DNA of 64,000 nucleotides from positions 1 to 64,000 of the forward strand of contig NZ_JALPZO010000134.1 of assembly GCF_023507745.1 (NCBI RefSeq), in the 5' to 3' direction. The translations under genes and the position numbers were made by a program. Of the stretch, positions 35,208 through 44,488 are shown one piece after another; within the stretch, counting starts at the first letter, position 1; every line of letters begins with the position of its first letter. The notes under the pieces were generated by a model that was not told where the DNA came from, searched no databases, and saw only the letters and a list, made by a program, of their open reading frames with translations. Source of the DNA: Vreelandella olivaria (GTDB lineage: Bacteria > Pseudomonadota > Gammaproteobacteria > Pseudomonadales > Halomonadaceae).

Positions 35208-35885
35208 ATGAAGGCGCTGATAGTAGAAGATAATGACAATTTAGCGCGTTCGATTGCTTCCACCCTGGAAGAGGCGAGTTTTACCATCGCCGTGTCCAGC
35301 GATGGCGCAAAAGCACTGCATATGCTCCAGCAAAGCAGCTACGACCTGCTTGTTTTGGATCTTGGCCTGCCGGAACTTGATGGCATCAGCCTGCTGCGCA
35401 AACTGCGTCATCAGCAAAACACCATTCCCATACTGATCATCTCGGCCAGGGACAGCCTGGATCAACGCATACTGGGCCTTGAAGAAGGTGCCGATGACTA
35501 CTTGTGCAAGCCTTTTTCCCTGGACGAGGTCGCTGCACGTGCACGCGCACTGGTGCGGCGCGCCAAGCATTTTGGTGGAGAGTCCCTGCATTGCGGACGC
35601 CTGGAGTTTTTGCCGGATGCCATGGAGCTAAGAGTTGATGGCCATCCGGTTCCTCTGCATCGCCGCGAGTTGGAGGTCATGGAGTACCTGATGATCAACC
35701 AGAATCGCCTGGTGAGTAAGGATCAGATTATCGACCGGCTCTCCACTCTGGATGACCCGGTTAGCTACGCTGCAGTGGAAACCTATATTTCCCGGATCCG
35801 CAAAAAAATTGGTTATGACTTCGGATTAAAGACCGTTCGCGGCCTGGGCTACTATTTAGCCCCGAAAAACACACCAGACCCATAA
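35208..35885 (+). CDS. tctD: OmpR-family response regulator (TctD-like)
   Basis: A 225-residue regulator. Asp51 in LVLDLGLPELDG is the phosphorylation site, and the winged helix (SKDQIIDRLSTLDDPVSYAAVETYISRIRKKIG) ends the protein. It starts 14 bases after the BaeR-like gene and is followed one base later by its kinase. The pair lies opposite the AbrB and TctABC genes, and the kinase has the 2CSK-type sensor of TctE, so the unit probably activates the Tct transporter in response to a tricarboxylate or related acid. Confidence 0.85.
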   Translation: MKALIVEDNDNLARSIASTLEEASFTIAVSSDGAKALHMLQQSSYDLLVLDLGLPELDGISLLRKLRHQQNTIPILIISARDSLDQRILGLEEGADDYLCKPFSLDEVAARARALVRRAKHFGGESLHCGRLEFLPDAMELRVDGHPVPLHRRELEVMEYLMINQNRLVSKDQIIDRLSTLDDPVSYAAVETYISRIRKKIGYDFGLKTVRGLGYYLAPKNTPDP

Positions 35886-35886
35886 T

Positions 35887-37281
35887 ATGCCTGCAATAAA
35901 GTCCATACGAAGCCGCCTACTGCTCTGGATTGGCTTGCCGTTTACCGCCCTGGCTTTTTTAGCGCTCCTTTCAAGCCACCTTCTTCTGGCTCGCCAGATA
36001 AATGAAGCCTTCGACGTTATGCTGCTCAACGCTGCACAGCGCTTGGAAAGGCGCATTTACACAGTGGACGGCGAGTTACGCATCAACATGCACTACTTCA
36101 GTATCAGTACACTGGGCAGCCGGGGCGAAGGTAAAATTTTTTACCGCATCCGCGAAGTGGATGGCGGCATGATTGCTGGCTTTCAGGGACTGGGCGACCC
36201 TCCCACTGAGTTGAACGAGCCGGTATTTTTCAATACCGATTATGCAGGAAATGAACTACGCGCTGTGGCCCTTATCTTTCCTTTTTATCGCGGACGCCGG
36301 GAAGTGGACATTGAAGTGATCGTTGCGGAATCCAAAGAGGCACGCCATACCCTCGCCAAAGACTTTATGGTGACGCTAACGGGATTGATGATCGTGACCG
36401 GGCTACTCGCCCTTACCATTGCACGGCTTGCCATCCATCGTGGTCTGGCCCCGCTGAATGCCATTAGCCAGGCATTGCGCCGCCGCTCACCTAACGACCT
36501 CCACCCCATCGAAGACAACGCCCCCAAAGAAATCCATCCACTGATTGCCAGCCTCAATCAGCTAATGCAGCGTATCCGTCGCAGTATTGAGAGTACCCAG
36601 CAACTGAATGCGGATGTCTCCCACCAGCTCAGAACACCTATTTCTGAAATACGCGCTCTGACAGAGTTATCGCTAAAATCAACCCACGAACCGAAAACCC
36701 GTGCCAACCTCGTAGAGATTCAGCGTATCTCAGAGCACGCCAGCCATACCGTTCAGCAATTGCTGAAGTATGCCAAAACCCGCAGCGAGCTGTTTGATGC
36801 AACACACCTGGAAGAGGTGGATCTCATGGCCATTTGCCAGGAAGCCTGCGCACAAACAGCAACGAGCATCTATCAGCAGGGCCAGGAACTCTCCTTTGAA
36901 CACCCTCATATCCTCATGCCCAAAGTGCTCGGCGACCCCATTATGCTGCTCTGGCTGGTGGTGAACCTGATAGAGAACGCCAGCCTGCATGCAGGCGGTG
37001 CCCACGCTTACCAAGGCACCATCACCATTACCCTGACAGCAGAGCAACTCCAGGTCTTGCTAACGGTAAGCGATGAGGGGGTTGGTGTGGACGCAGCACA
37101 ACTGGGCAAACTGACAGAACGCTTTTACCGCCATAACCGGCACGCCCCCGGTAGCGGGTTGGGCTTGGCCATTGTGGAGCAGATTGCCACCGCCCATGGC
37201 GCACAGCTGAAAATTTATAACCGGCCTACGGGCGGTTTCGCTGTGACAGTGGCCTTTCCTGCTATTCAGCCACTCCCTTAG
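35887..37281 (+). CDS. tctE: Sensor histidine kinase (TctE-like)
   Basis: A 464-residue kinase. Two membrane helices (about 15-37 and 160-185) flank a periplasmic domain that fits the two-component sensor kinase N-terminal family of TctE/QseC: RLERRIYTVDGELRINMHYFSISTLG, then FQGLGDPP. The phospho-accepting His is in DVSHQLRTPISEIRAL, with the N-box in VVNLIENASLHAG and the G boxes in DEGVGV and GSGLGLAIVEQI. The gene end overlaps that of the convergent AbrB gene by 20 bases. Confidence 0.9.
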   Translation: MPAIKSIRSRLLLWIGLPFTALAFLALLSSHLLLARQINEAFDVMLLNAAQRLERRIYTVDGELRINMHYFSISTLGSRGEGKIFYRIREVDGGMIAGFQGLGDPPTELNEPVFFNTDYAGNELRAVALIFPFYRGRREVDIEVIVAESKEARHTLAKDFMVTLTGLMIVTGLLALTIARLAIHRGLAPLNAISQALRRRSPNDLHPIEDNAPKEIHPLIASLNQLMQRIRRSIESTQQLNADVSHQLRTPISEIRALTELSLKSTHEPKTRANLVEIQRISEHASHTVQQLLKYAKTRSELFDATHLEEVDLMAICQEACAQTATSIYQQGQELSFEHPHILMPKVLGDPIMLLWLVVNLIENASLHAGGAHAYQGTITITLTAEQLQVLLTVSDEGVGVDAAQLGKLTERFYRHNRHAPGSGLGLAIVEQIATAHGAQLKIYNRPTGGFAVTVAFPAIQPLP

Positions 37282-38272
37282 CCATACGTACCATTAACGG
37301 TGTCATAAAAATCAGTAGCAGCAAGCGCAGAATATGGTGGGAAACCACATAGACAGGGTCGATATCCATCACCATCGCGATGACCGCCATTTCCCCTACA
37401 CCACCGGGAATCAACGCCAGTAATACCGCCACAAAGGTAAGCGGCGTCAGGCTTGCCACCAACCATGCCATGAGTGCCGCAACAACTAGTGCAAACAGCG
37501 CATACAACATCCCATAACGTCCCACGCTGAACACCTGGGACCAATGCGTGCCAGAAAAGCGTGCTCCCACCGAAGACCCCAGCACCAAAAAGGCGGCAAA
37601 CACGACCCAGGTAGGTAGCGAATAATTAAGCCCCATATTGGCAATCATGGCACCAGCGGCCATGGGTCCTAAAAATTCAGGTAAAGGGATGCGCAGCCTG
37701 ATACCAAGCCACCAGCAGAGGGGGGCCAATAACACTGGCAGGCCATCCATAATGGATAACGATGCTGGAGCACTTTGCAGCGTCACATCATCCACAAACA
37801 GGCTGGCCAATAGCGCAGCCCCAGAGACAACGGTCACCAGCCGCAGCGAATGCGAAATCGCAATCCAGCGCAAGTCACCATTGGCGCGCTCAGCAAGCAC
37901 CAGGGCCGAGTTCATACTCCCCGGATACGCGCAGAACATGGCATCCATGCGCCCGACCTTGGCGCGGGTAAATATCCAATACCCCCCAGCAAGCATCAGC
38001 CCCATATACACCAGCATCGCCAGCACACTGGGGTACCACTGCACTAAACTCACCAGCTCATCAGCCTGGATACGGCTCCCGATAAACAGCCCCAACAGCG
38101 CAATGGCAACCCGGTGCAACCGCTTATCCACGCCGGTACGCACACCCACCAGCGATGTGCCCATGACCATAAACAGCGCACCCAGCATCCACGCCAGCGG
38201 TAATGAAAAAAGGGTGGCGATAACGCCACCCAAACATCCCAGGCCAATTGTCTTTAGCGTCGTTTTTACCAT
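37262..38272 (-). CDS. AbrB-family membrane protein (putative ammonia monooxygenase-like permease)
   Basis: A 336-residue integral membrane protein with about ten helices in two similar halves, started at ATG 38272, four bases after the TctA stop; a TTG start further up would overlap TctA. The sequence, for example GCLGGVIATLFSLPLAWMLGALFM and FSVGRYGMLYALFALVVAALMAWLVAS, fits the AbrB/PF05145 permease family. Such proteins occur beside TctABC genes and may export or import a related solute. The function is not established for the family in general. Confidence 0.85.
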   Translation of the reverse strand: MVKTTLKTIGLGCLGGVIATLFSLPLAWMLGALFMVMGTSLVGVRTGVDKRLHRVAIALLGLFIGSRIQADELVSLVQWYPSVLAMLVYMGLMLAGGYWIFTRAKVGRMDAMFCAYPGSMNSALVLAERANGDLRWIAISHSLRLVTVVSGAALLASLFVDDVTLQSAPASLSIMDGLPVLLAPLCWWLGIRLRIPLPEFLGPMAAGAMIANMGLNYSLPTWVVFAAFLVLGSSVGARFSGTHWSQVFSVGRYGMLYALFALVVAALMAWLVASLTPLTFVAVLLALIPGGVGEMAVIAMVMDIDPVYVVSHHILRLLLLIFMTPLMVRMAKGVAE

Positions 38273-38276
38273 CCTG

Positions 38277-39785
38277 TTATGCCTGTGCAGCAACGCGCCG
38301 TGCCCTGAAGCGCTTCATTAAGGGCTGACTGAATAGCGAAATCAGCAAGAGTGCAAAAATACCCAGCGTCACAGGGCGTTCCAGGACATAGCTGATATCA
38401 CCACCACTGATCTGGTACGAGTGCAGTAGCGATTTTTCCGCCAGCGAGCCCAACAGCATCCCAATCACCGCAGCAGGCACAGAGTAACCGTAATGGCGAA
38501 GAATCCAACCAATCACGGCAAACACCAGGACGGTTGCCGGGCCAGTCATATTTCCGGTTAAGCCAAACGACCCCATCACTGCCAGTACCAGCACGGAGGG
38601 AATCAGGTAACGCATGGGCACCTTAACAATATTGGCCAGTAACGGAATGAACATTAACCCGATAATGACCAATAAAAAGACCTGGGCAAAGTTAGCAAAA
38701 ATGATCGCGTAAACCACATCAGTCTGCTGGCGAATAAACTGAGGGCCGCCAGTAATATTGTGCATGGCAAACGCGGCTAACATCACAGCCGTGGCACCGC
38801 CACCGGGGATACCAAGTGCCAGCAGCGTTGCCATGGAACCACCTTCAGAGCTGCTGTTGGCCGCCTCGGAAGCCACCACGCCTTTGGGATTCCCTTTGCC
38901 AAATGAGTCAGGGTCGCTGTCGCGGCGTTTGGTTTCAATATACGACAGCAAGTTAGACACCGAGGACCCGACTCCAGGCACCGCCCCGACCAGCACGCCA
39001 ATCAGGCCACCCCGAACCATTACAATCGGGTGGCGTATTGCCATCTTACAACCATTGAAGATTTCACTCGCCTTTACCTTGCGTTGGTCTGCTGATTCAA
39101 CGATAAAACCTTTGTTCGCCAGTTTGAACAACTCAGAGGCAGCAAACATGCCCATCATGGCAGGAATAACCGGAACCCCATCCAGCAGATAGGTTTGCCC
39201 CATCGTACCCCGTGCCAAACCGATTTCGCTAAACCCAATCGTCCCCACCAGCAAGCCAACAAAGCCGGCCACCAGCCCTTTTAATACCTGCTCCCCCTTT
39301 AAACTGGCAATTAACGTCATGCCCCAGAGAATCACCACAAACATCTCTGCGGGGCCTAACCTGAGTACCATGTAGGAGAGCGGCTGAATCATGAAAAACA
39401 GGATGATATAGCCCATCAGAGCACCAATCACGGAAGACGCCAGCGCCACGCCCAATGCCTGATTATGCTGCCCCTTACGGGCCATGGGGTAACCATCAAA
39501 GGCAGTGGCAATAGCCGACGACGTACCGGGAATGTTCATCAAGATAGCAGGTATCCCTGCCCCGAATGAACCGCCGGTGAAGATCGCGGTTAAAAACAGC
39601 ATGGCCTGGATAAAGTCCATATACATGGTCATGGGCAGAAAGATCGCCATGGCCATGGAAATCTGCAGTCCCGGTGTCGCCCCAAAAATCAGGCCAAGTA
39701 TGATGCCCGGCACCACCACGAGCCATGGGCCAAAGCTTGAGAACAGCAGATCCATACTTTGTGCTACGGCACCAAAATCAATCAT
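38277..39785 (-). CDS. tctA: Tripartite tricarboxylate transporter, large membrane subunit
   Basis: A 502-residue protein with about 12 hydrophobic segments. Family signatures include GILLGLIFGATPGLQISMA-type residues at about 25-45 (here GIILGLIFGATPGLQ), AGIPAILMNIPGTSSAIATAFDGYPMARKGQ and ANSSSEGGSMATLLALGIPGGGATAVML. It is the translocating subunit of the TTT system. AAGGAGG lies before the ATG. It lies 9 bases after tctB and is followed by the AbrB gene. Confidence 0.96.
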   Translation of the reverse strand: MIDFGAVAQSMDLLFSSFGPWLVVVPGIILGLIFGATPGLQISMAMAIFLPMTMYMDFIQAMLFLTAIFTGGSFGAGIPAILMNIPGTSSAIATAFDGYPMARKGQHNQALGVALASSVIGALMGYIILFFMIQPLSYMVLRLGPAEMFVVILWGMTLIASLKGEQVLKGLVAGFVGLLVGTIGFSEIGLARGTMGQTYLLDGVPVIPAMMGMFAASELFKLANKGFIVESADQRKVKASEIFNGCKMAIRHPIVMVRGGLIGVLVGAVPGVGSSVSNLLSYIETKRRDSDPDSFGKGNPKGVVASEAANSSSEGGSMATLLALGIPGGGATAVMLAAFAMHNITGGPQFIRQQTDVVYAIIFANFAQVFLLVIIGLMFIPLLANIVKVPMRYLIPSVLVLAVMGSFGLTGNMTGPATVLVFAVIGWILRHYGYSVPAAVIGMLLGSLAEKSLLHSYQISGGDISYVLERPVTLGIFALLLISLFSQPLMKRFRARRVAAQA

Positions 39786-39794
39786 GTTGCCTCC

Positions 39795-40247
39795 TTAATT
39801 GGGTAGCAGTAGCAGCGTCATGGGATATGGCAGCATCTGTGAGAAAAAGAACACCACCCCCAGGCCAAACACAACGCTATAGCCCGCAATGGCAAACCAT
39901 TTGCGCTCGCCTTTGAGAATCAAAAAGAGTGCTACAAACAGCACCGTGGCAAGATCAAAACCGAGGGTTTCAAGGGAAAGCACATAGGCTGCAAACAAAC
40001 CGACGACAGGCAAGGTACGATAAAGCGGCTCTTCCTCCAGGGAGGCTCTAAACAGCGTTCCACGCTTTAGCCGCAGCACCAGTTCAAGCGCAATAATGGT
40101 CAGAACGATAATGGACAAAGGCAGAATCAACAGTAAATTCTGGGGCTTAGCCGATACACTAATGGCATCCAACAAATACCAAAGCGTAAAGGAGGCCAGA
40201 CCGATGAGAACCAGAAAGTCCCCATAGTCACGTTTTTGTGCAGGCAT
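39795..40247 (-). CDS. tctB: Tripartite tricarboxylate transporter, small membrane subunit
   Basis: A 150-residue protein from ATG 40247 (GGGAG upstream); the longer frame has no support. Four hydrophobic helices at about 15-30, 40-60, 85-105 and 110-148 match TctB. GERKWFAIAGYSVVFGLGVVFFF is the usual last-third pattern. It forms the membrane complex with TctA. Confidence 0.9.
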   Translation of the reverse strand: MPAQKRDYGDFLVLIGLASFTLWYLLDAISVSAKPQNLLLILPLSIIVLTIIALELVLRLKRGTLFRASLEEEPLYRTLPVVGLFAAYVLSLETLGFDLATVLFVALFLILKGERKWFAIAGYSVVFGLGVVFFFSQMLPYPMTLLLLPN

Positions 40248-40299
40248 ATTCAGCTCCCGGCTGGCCACATCCGTGAGGTGGCCAGCCATCATGGAAGGA

Positions 40300-41313
40300 T
40301 CAGTTAAGCAGGTGGGCGTACTGTTCAAACACTTGATAATTTTCGCGCATGAGTTCATTAGAGCGCTCAGGCCCTACCCATACGCCCCCCATCTCATTAC
40401 GCTCCAGATGCTCCTGTACTTCCTTCCTGGCCAGGGCATTCTGAATGGCGGATGCCAACACTTCAAAGCGTTCAGGATACTGGCGCTCAACTTCACTGGT
40501 GACGGCAAAACCACGCATCGAACCTTGCAGCACCGGCACTTCCACCTCCATTGGTTCAAGCGCTTCATTGATGGTGGGTGCATCCCACTGTTCAATGCGC
40601 TCATCACTCACAATGGCAAGAGGGGTTAGGAATTCACGTATCCCTTCGCTGCCTTGTGCGCTGATCGATACAAAGTCGACCTGCCCCCCAGCCACCGCTG
40701 AGCGGGCTTCTCCGCCGCTGTTATAGGTCACCAGGTTAAGGTTTTCCTGGGGAATGCCTGCCTCTTCCAGCAGCAGGCGAACCATCAGGTGCCCGGCAGA
40801 CCCTTGAACCACCGCGCCACGCACCTGACCACGCTCTTCACGGATCGCTTCCAGCAATGAAGGCAGATCTTCGTAACCACTATCTTTATTCGCTGCGATC
40901 AGGTCCAAATCAAACCACTGGAAATTAATGTACGAGAAGTCGTCAACGCTAAAGTCCGCCCCACCAGTCAGAATGGAATTCGTCAGATAAGGAGCAAAGG
41001 TAGAGGCGTAAACGGTGTAGCCATCATCGGGCACATTCAGCACATAGTTGGATGCCACCTGAGTGCCAGCACCAGGACGGTTGGTCACCTGAACAGGGAC
41101 CCCCGCCTGTTCAGAAATGTAGCCCGACATAATACGTGCTAAGCGGTCGGCGCTGCCCCCCGTGCCGAAACCCACTACCATATTAAGAGGGCGTTCGGGA
41201 AAGCTGTCGGCAACAGCAGGCAGTACCATGGCAAGTGAGGCCACTGCGGTGGAGACCCCCATCAACAGGGCCTTCACGCTCATGGGGCACGGAGCAAAGG
41301 TTTTCTTGAACAT
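40300..41313 (-). CDS. tctC: Tripartite tricarboxylate transporter, substrate-binding protein
   Basis: A 337-residue periplasmic protein with a signal peptide ending around ALA-VLPAVADS. The Bug/TctC family pattern is clear: FPERPLNMVVGFGTGGSADRLARIMS, NRPGAGTQVASNYV, VVQGSAGHLMVRLLLEEAG and YNSGGEARSAVAGGQVDF. The aspartate that chelates ligand carboxylates through water lies in the first of these loops in other members; here GTGGSADR. The ligand may be a di- or tricarboxylate, or another acid. First gene of the tctCBA operon. Confidence 0.95.
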   Translation of the reverse strand: MFKKTFAPCPMSVKALLMGVSTAVASLAMVLPAVADSFPERPLNMVVGFGTGGSADRLARIMSGYISEQAGVPVQVTNRPGAGTQVASNYVLNVPDDGYTVYASTFAPYLTNSILTGGADFSVDDFSYINFQWFDLDLIAANKDSGYEDLPSLLEAIREERGQVRGAVVQGSAGHLMVRLLLEEAGIPQENLNLVTYNSGGEARSAVAGGQVDFVSISAQGSEGIREFLTPLAIVSDERIEQWDAPTINEALEPMEVEVPVLQGSMRGFAVTSEVERQYPERFEVLASAIQNALARKEVQEHLERNEMGGVWVGPERSNELMRENYQVFEQYAHLLN

Positions 41314-41627
41314 AGCGAACTCTCTTCTTTAAAATTATTAGATATTGGCAACAGGCCAATGCCTGTGGAGAACAACGCTATCCCACCAAGCTTTCACCAG
41401 CCTTGCACGGTGAACAAAGCCAACTAAAGTCTAATTTTCACCCATGAGTGGCAATTCAAACCACAATACCTGCTTTGCTCGCGCCACCGCGCAGCACAAC
41501 CAACCCTGATATGCACCATTGCTGCGAAGATCACGGTTATTGCACACTTTATGCAAACGGTTTGCACTCGGCTCTCTGATACTGACAAGGTAAATCAAAC
41601 CACCTTCATCTTATTAAGAGGCACGCT
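41314..41627. promoter_or_regulatory. Intergenic region between tctC and spy-like genes
   Basis: No gene is seen in these 314 bases. The region must hold divergent promoters for tctCBA and the Spy-like gene. No operator could be named. Confidence 0.35.
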
Positions 41628-42026
41628 ATGAATATGTCACTACGTAAACTGTTTGCTCCTGCCCTGCTCGCCGTTACCCTGATCCCGCTGGCGTTTACTG
41701 CTCAAGCGAATCACCACGAAGGCCGCGGCCCTGATCGCGAACAAATGGCAGAACGCATGGAAGAGCGCCGCCACGAAGTGTATCAGCGCGCTGAACTCAG
41801 CGAAGAGCAGCAAAACGCGCTGAACGAAGTCCACGCTGAACACCGTGAAGCGATGCAGGCACTGCGTGAAGAGCATCATGCCCGGATCGCCGAGATCCTC
41901 TCCGAAGAAGAGCAGCAAGCGATGCATGAAGCAATGCGTGAGATACACGAAGAGCAACGCGGCGAACATGGTCACGGCAAACGTGGTCATCACGGAAAGC
42001 CTGAAGCGGAGGCCGCCGCTGAGTAA
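41628..42026 (+). CDS. Spy/CpxP-like periplasmic protein
   Basis: A 132-residue secreted protein. Signal peptide: KLFAPALLAVTLIPLAFTAQA. The mature part is a helical, very charged region (REQMAERMEERRHEVYQRAELSEEQQNAL, then EEEQQAMHEAMREIHEEQ) of the LTxxQ type, with SEEQ and SEEEQ in place of the motif. The C-terminal HGHGKRGHHGKPEAEAAAE tail is histidine-rich and could bind metal. Homologues act as periplasmic chaperones or as envelope-stress inhibitors such as CpxP. A strong terminator follows. Confidence 0.75.
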   Translation: MNMSLRKLFAPALLAVTLIPLAFTAQANHHEGRGPDREQMAERMEERRHEVYQRAELSEEQQNALNEVHAEHREAMQALREEHHARIAEILSEEEQQAMHEAMREIHEEQRGEHGHGKRGHHGKPEAEAAAE

Positions 42027-42103
42027 GTACTCGCTTAGCGCAACCCTTTACCCGGCTTTGAGTTGACCCAATAGTTGGGCGGTTCATTCAGCCGACGTTC
42101 AAC

Positions 42104-42140
42104 GCCTGAATCCTGTACTGCACAGGGTTCAGGCTTTTTT
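42104..42140 (+). terminator. Rho-independent terminator
   Basis: GCCTGAATCCTGT (42104-42116) pairs with ACAGGGTTCAGGC (42122-42134), one mismatch, followed by six T. It ends the Spy-like gene. Confidence 0.9.
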
Positions 42141-42227
42141 GTTTCCATAGCCTTGTAACGCCTGCCACTCAACGGGGATGTAGATGGCTGCTGACTTGAA
42201 GTAAACCATCAAACCACGTATTTTATT

Positions 42228-42237
42228 TGAACGTTCA
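42228..42237. promoter_or_regulatory. BetI-like operator upstream of the BCCT gene
   Basis: The palindrome TGAACGTTCA is set in TTTGAACGTTCATT, 52 bases before the transporter ATG. BetI, the choline-responsive TetR repressor, binds TTGAACGTTCAA-type sites upstream of bet and betT genes. No betI is in this window, so the regulator would act in trans. Confidence 0.6.
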
Positions 42238-42288
42238 TTCAAAAATAAATTCTTCCAATCATTGTCTCAACCACAGGAGTCCGCCTGC

Positions 42289-44337
42289 ATGGCGAAAGAC
42301 ACCCCCTCTCTCCCCTCGCGCGACCGGCTTAACCCCGTGGTATTCCACGGCAGTGTGGCCGGTATTGTTATTTTTCTAGTACTAACCATGCTCTTCACTG
42401 AAGAAGCAGGAGCCTTTTTTGATGTGGGCCTTGCCTGGGTAAGCACAACGTTTGGCTGGTACTACATGCTGGCTATCGTAGCCTACCTGGTGTTTGTGGT
42501 GGTTATTGGCATGTCCCGTTTTGGCAGTATTCGCCTGGGTCCTGACCACTCGCGCCCTGAGTTTTCGCTGCTTTCCTGGTCAGCCATGCTGTTTGCTGCC
42601 GGCATTGGTATCGACCTGCTGTTCTTCAGTGTTGCCGAGCCGGTGGCCCACTATCTGGCCCCCCCGGATCTAACGCCGGAAAGCCAGGAGGCAATGCGTA
42701 ATGCCGTCGTTCAAACCTATCTGCACTGGGGGCTCTCTGGTTGGGGGCTGTACGTGTTGATGGGTATGGCGTTGGCTTACTTCAGCTATCGTCACCGCCT
42801 GCCACTGGCCATTCGCAGCGCACTTTACCCGCTGTTGGGCAAACGGATTCATGGGCCTATTGGTAACACGGTCGATATTACCGCAGTTATTTCAACTGTC
42901 TTTGGTATTGCTACCAGCCTGGGTATCGGGGTCATGCAGCTAAACTATGGCCTGACCTATATGTTCAATGTGCCAGAGACCCTTACCGTGCAGATTATCC
43001 TGATCGCCATGGTCGTCATCCTGGCCACTATTTCCGTCGTCACAGGTGTAGAAAAAGGTATTCGCCGTTTATCTGAGTTCAATATGCTGCTGGCTCTGTG
43101 CCTGATGCTGTTTGTACTGTTCTCAGGCGATACCCTTACCCTGCTGGACAAGGTGGTGAACAACACGGGGGACTACCTCTCAGGCTTTGTAGCGGCAAGC
43201 TTCGATACCTACGCATTTGCCGATGAAGGCGCCCAGGAGTGGAAGATGTGGTGGACAATCTTCTTCTGGGGCTGGTGGATTGCCTGGACCCCCTTTGTGG
43301 GACTATTCCTGGCACGCATCTCCCGCGGGCGGACCATTCGTGAATTTGTGGCAGGCGCACTGTTTATTCCGCTGGCATTTATGATGATATGGATGTCCGT
43401 GTTTGGTAATAGCGGCATTGAGCTGGTGGCCAATCAAGGCGTTACCGTGTTGGGTGAACAAGCGCTGAATACGCCTCAAACCACCATGTATACACTGCTT
43501 GAGTATTACCCCTACGTCAGCATTACCGCTGCCGTTGTCACCGTGCTGGGCATTGTGTTCTTTATTACCTCAGCGGATTCCGGCGCACTGGTACTGGCTA
43601 ACTTCACCTCGATTCTGAGCGACGTGAACCATGATGCGCCGGTGAAGCTGCGCATCTTCTGGTCCGCTGTTATTGGGTTAATCACTATCGCCCTGTTAAT
43701 GGCCGGTGGCCTGAATGCGTTGCAGAGCGCCGTCGTCATCACCGCCCTGCCATTTTCGCTGGTTATTTTTGCGGTGATGGTCGGCATGTATAAAGCGCTC
43801 AAGCTAGAGGGCAGTAAGGCGGATGCCCGCCGTATGATCTCAGGCGGCGCACCGGGTGGCGACTGGCGCGAGCGACTGGACCGGGCGTTGGACACCTCCA
43901 ACCGTGCAGGGGCTGCGGCAACCATTCAGCATGCGATTCGCCCCGCAATGACCCAGTTTGCTCAAGAGCTTGAGAGCCGCGGCCAAACCGCCAACGTGAC
44001 CGAAGAGCACGTGGAAGGCGAGACGCTGCCCAATCTGATGCTCCAGGTCGATTTTGGCAACGCGACCAGCTTTGTCTATCAGGTGTGCCCACACCGTATG
44101 CGTACCCCAAGCTTTATACCTGTAGATGATGACTTCTATGTGCGCTTGGATGTATATCTGTCAGAAGGTGGTCAGGATAAGGATCTCAACGGCTACACCC
44201 GTGGTCAGGTGATTGGTGATCTGGTGGCCGAGTATGAGCGCCACCTGCACTTCCTTACCTTGGCAGGCCAGCAGATGGGGCATGTTCAGGCGATGCCTGG
44301 CACCATCGGCGAGCCTCCTGAAGACGCACAAATGTAG
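42289..44337 (+). CDS. BCCT-family transporter (BetT-like choline/betaine uptake)
   Basis: A 682-residue protein from ATG 42289 with AGGAG upstream; the TTG at 42262 is less likely. About 12 membrane helices are followed by a hydrophilic C-terminal domain of roughly 170 residues (from about residue 510), the length class of BetT. The ligand-box region shows WTIFFWGWWIAWTPFVGLFLARISRGR, the usual BCCT signature with Trp residues. It takes up choline, glycine betaine or carnitine driven by ion gradients. The long C-terminal domain acts as osmosensor in BetT homologues. The BetI-like box upstream supports choline or betaine control. Confidence 0.93.
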   Translation: MAKDTPSLPSRDRLNPVVFHGSVAGIVIFLVLTMLFTEEAGAFFDVGLAWVSTTFGWYYMLAIVAYLVFVVVIGMSRFGSIRLGPDHSRPEFSLLSWSAMLFAAGIGIDLLFFSVAEPVAHYLAPPDLTPESQEAMRNAVVQTYLHWGLSGWGLYVLMGMALAYFSYRHRLPLAIRSALYPLLGKRIHGPIGNTVDITAVISTVFGIATSLGIGVMQLNYGLTYMFNVPETLTVQIILIAMVVILATISVVTGVEKGIRRLSEFNMLLALCLMLFVLFSGDTLTLLDKVVNNTGDYLSGFVAASFDTYAFADEGAQEWKMWWTIFFWGWWIAWTPFVGLFLARISRGRTIREFVAGALFIPLAFMMIWMSVFGNSGIELVANQGVTVLGEQALNTPQTTMYTLLEYYPYVSITAAVVTVLGIVFFITSADSGALVLANFTSILSDVNHDAPVKLRIFWSAVIGLITIALLMAGGLNALQSAVVITALPFSLVIFAVMVGMYKALKLEGSKADARRMISGGAPGGDWRERLDRALDTSNRAGAAATIQHAIRPAMTQFAQELESRGQTANVTEEHVEGETLPNLMLQVDFGNATSFVYQVCPHRMRTPSFIPVDDDFYVRLDVYLSEGGQDKDLNGYTRGQVIGDLVAEYERHLHFLTLAGQQMGHVQAMPGTIGEPPEDAQM

Positions 44338-44363
44338 GCGTGTGCATCTCACTTAACCACGTG

Positions 44364-44388
44364 ATCCCGGCCTTTCGGCCGGGATTTT
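44364..44388 (+). terminator. Terminator after the BCCT gene
   Basis: ATCCCGGCC (44364-44372) pairs with GGCCGGGAT (44377-44385), loop TTTC, then TTTC. Confidence 0.85.
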
Positions 44389-44488
44389 CTGTGCGCTAAC
44401 GACTCCGCTACTAACGCCCTGTTGTGGGAATCCTGGGGTAGGCGTAGCGTAATAACCTGTTTTCTCTATCGCTTAGGAGGTTTGCCCA

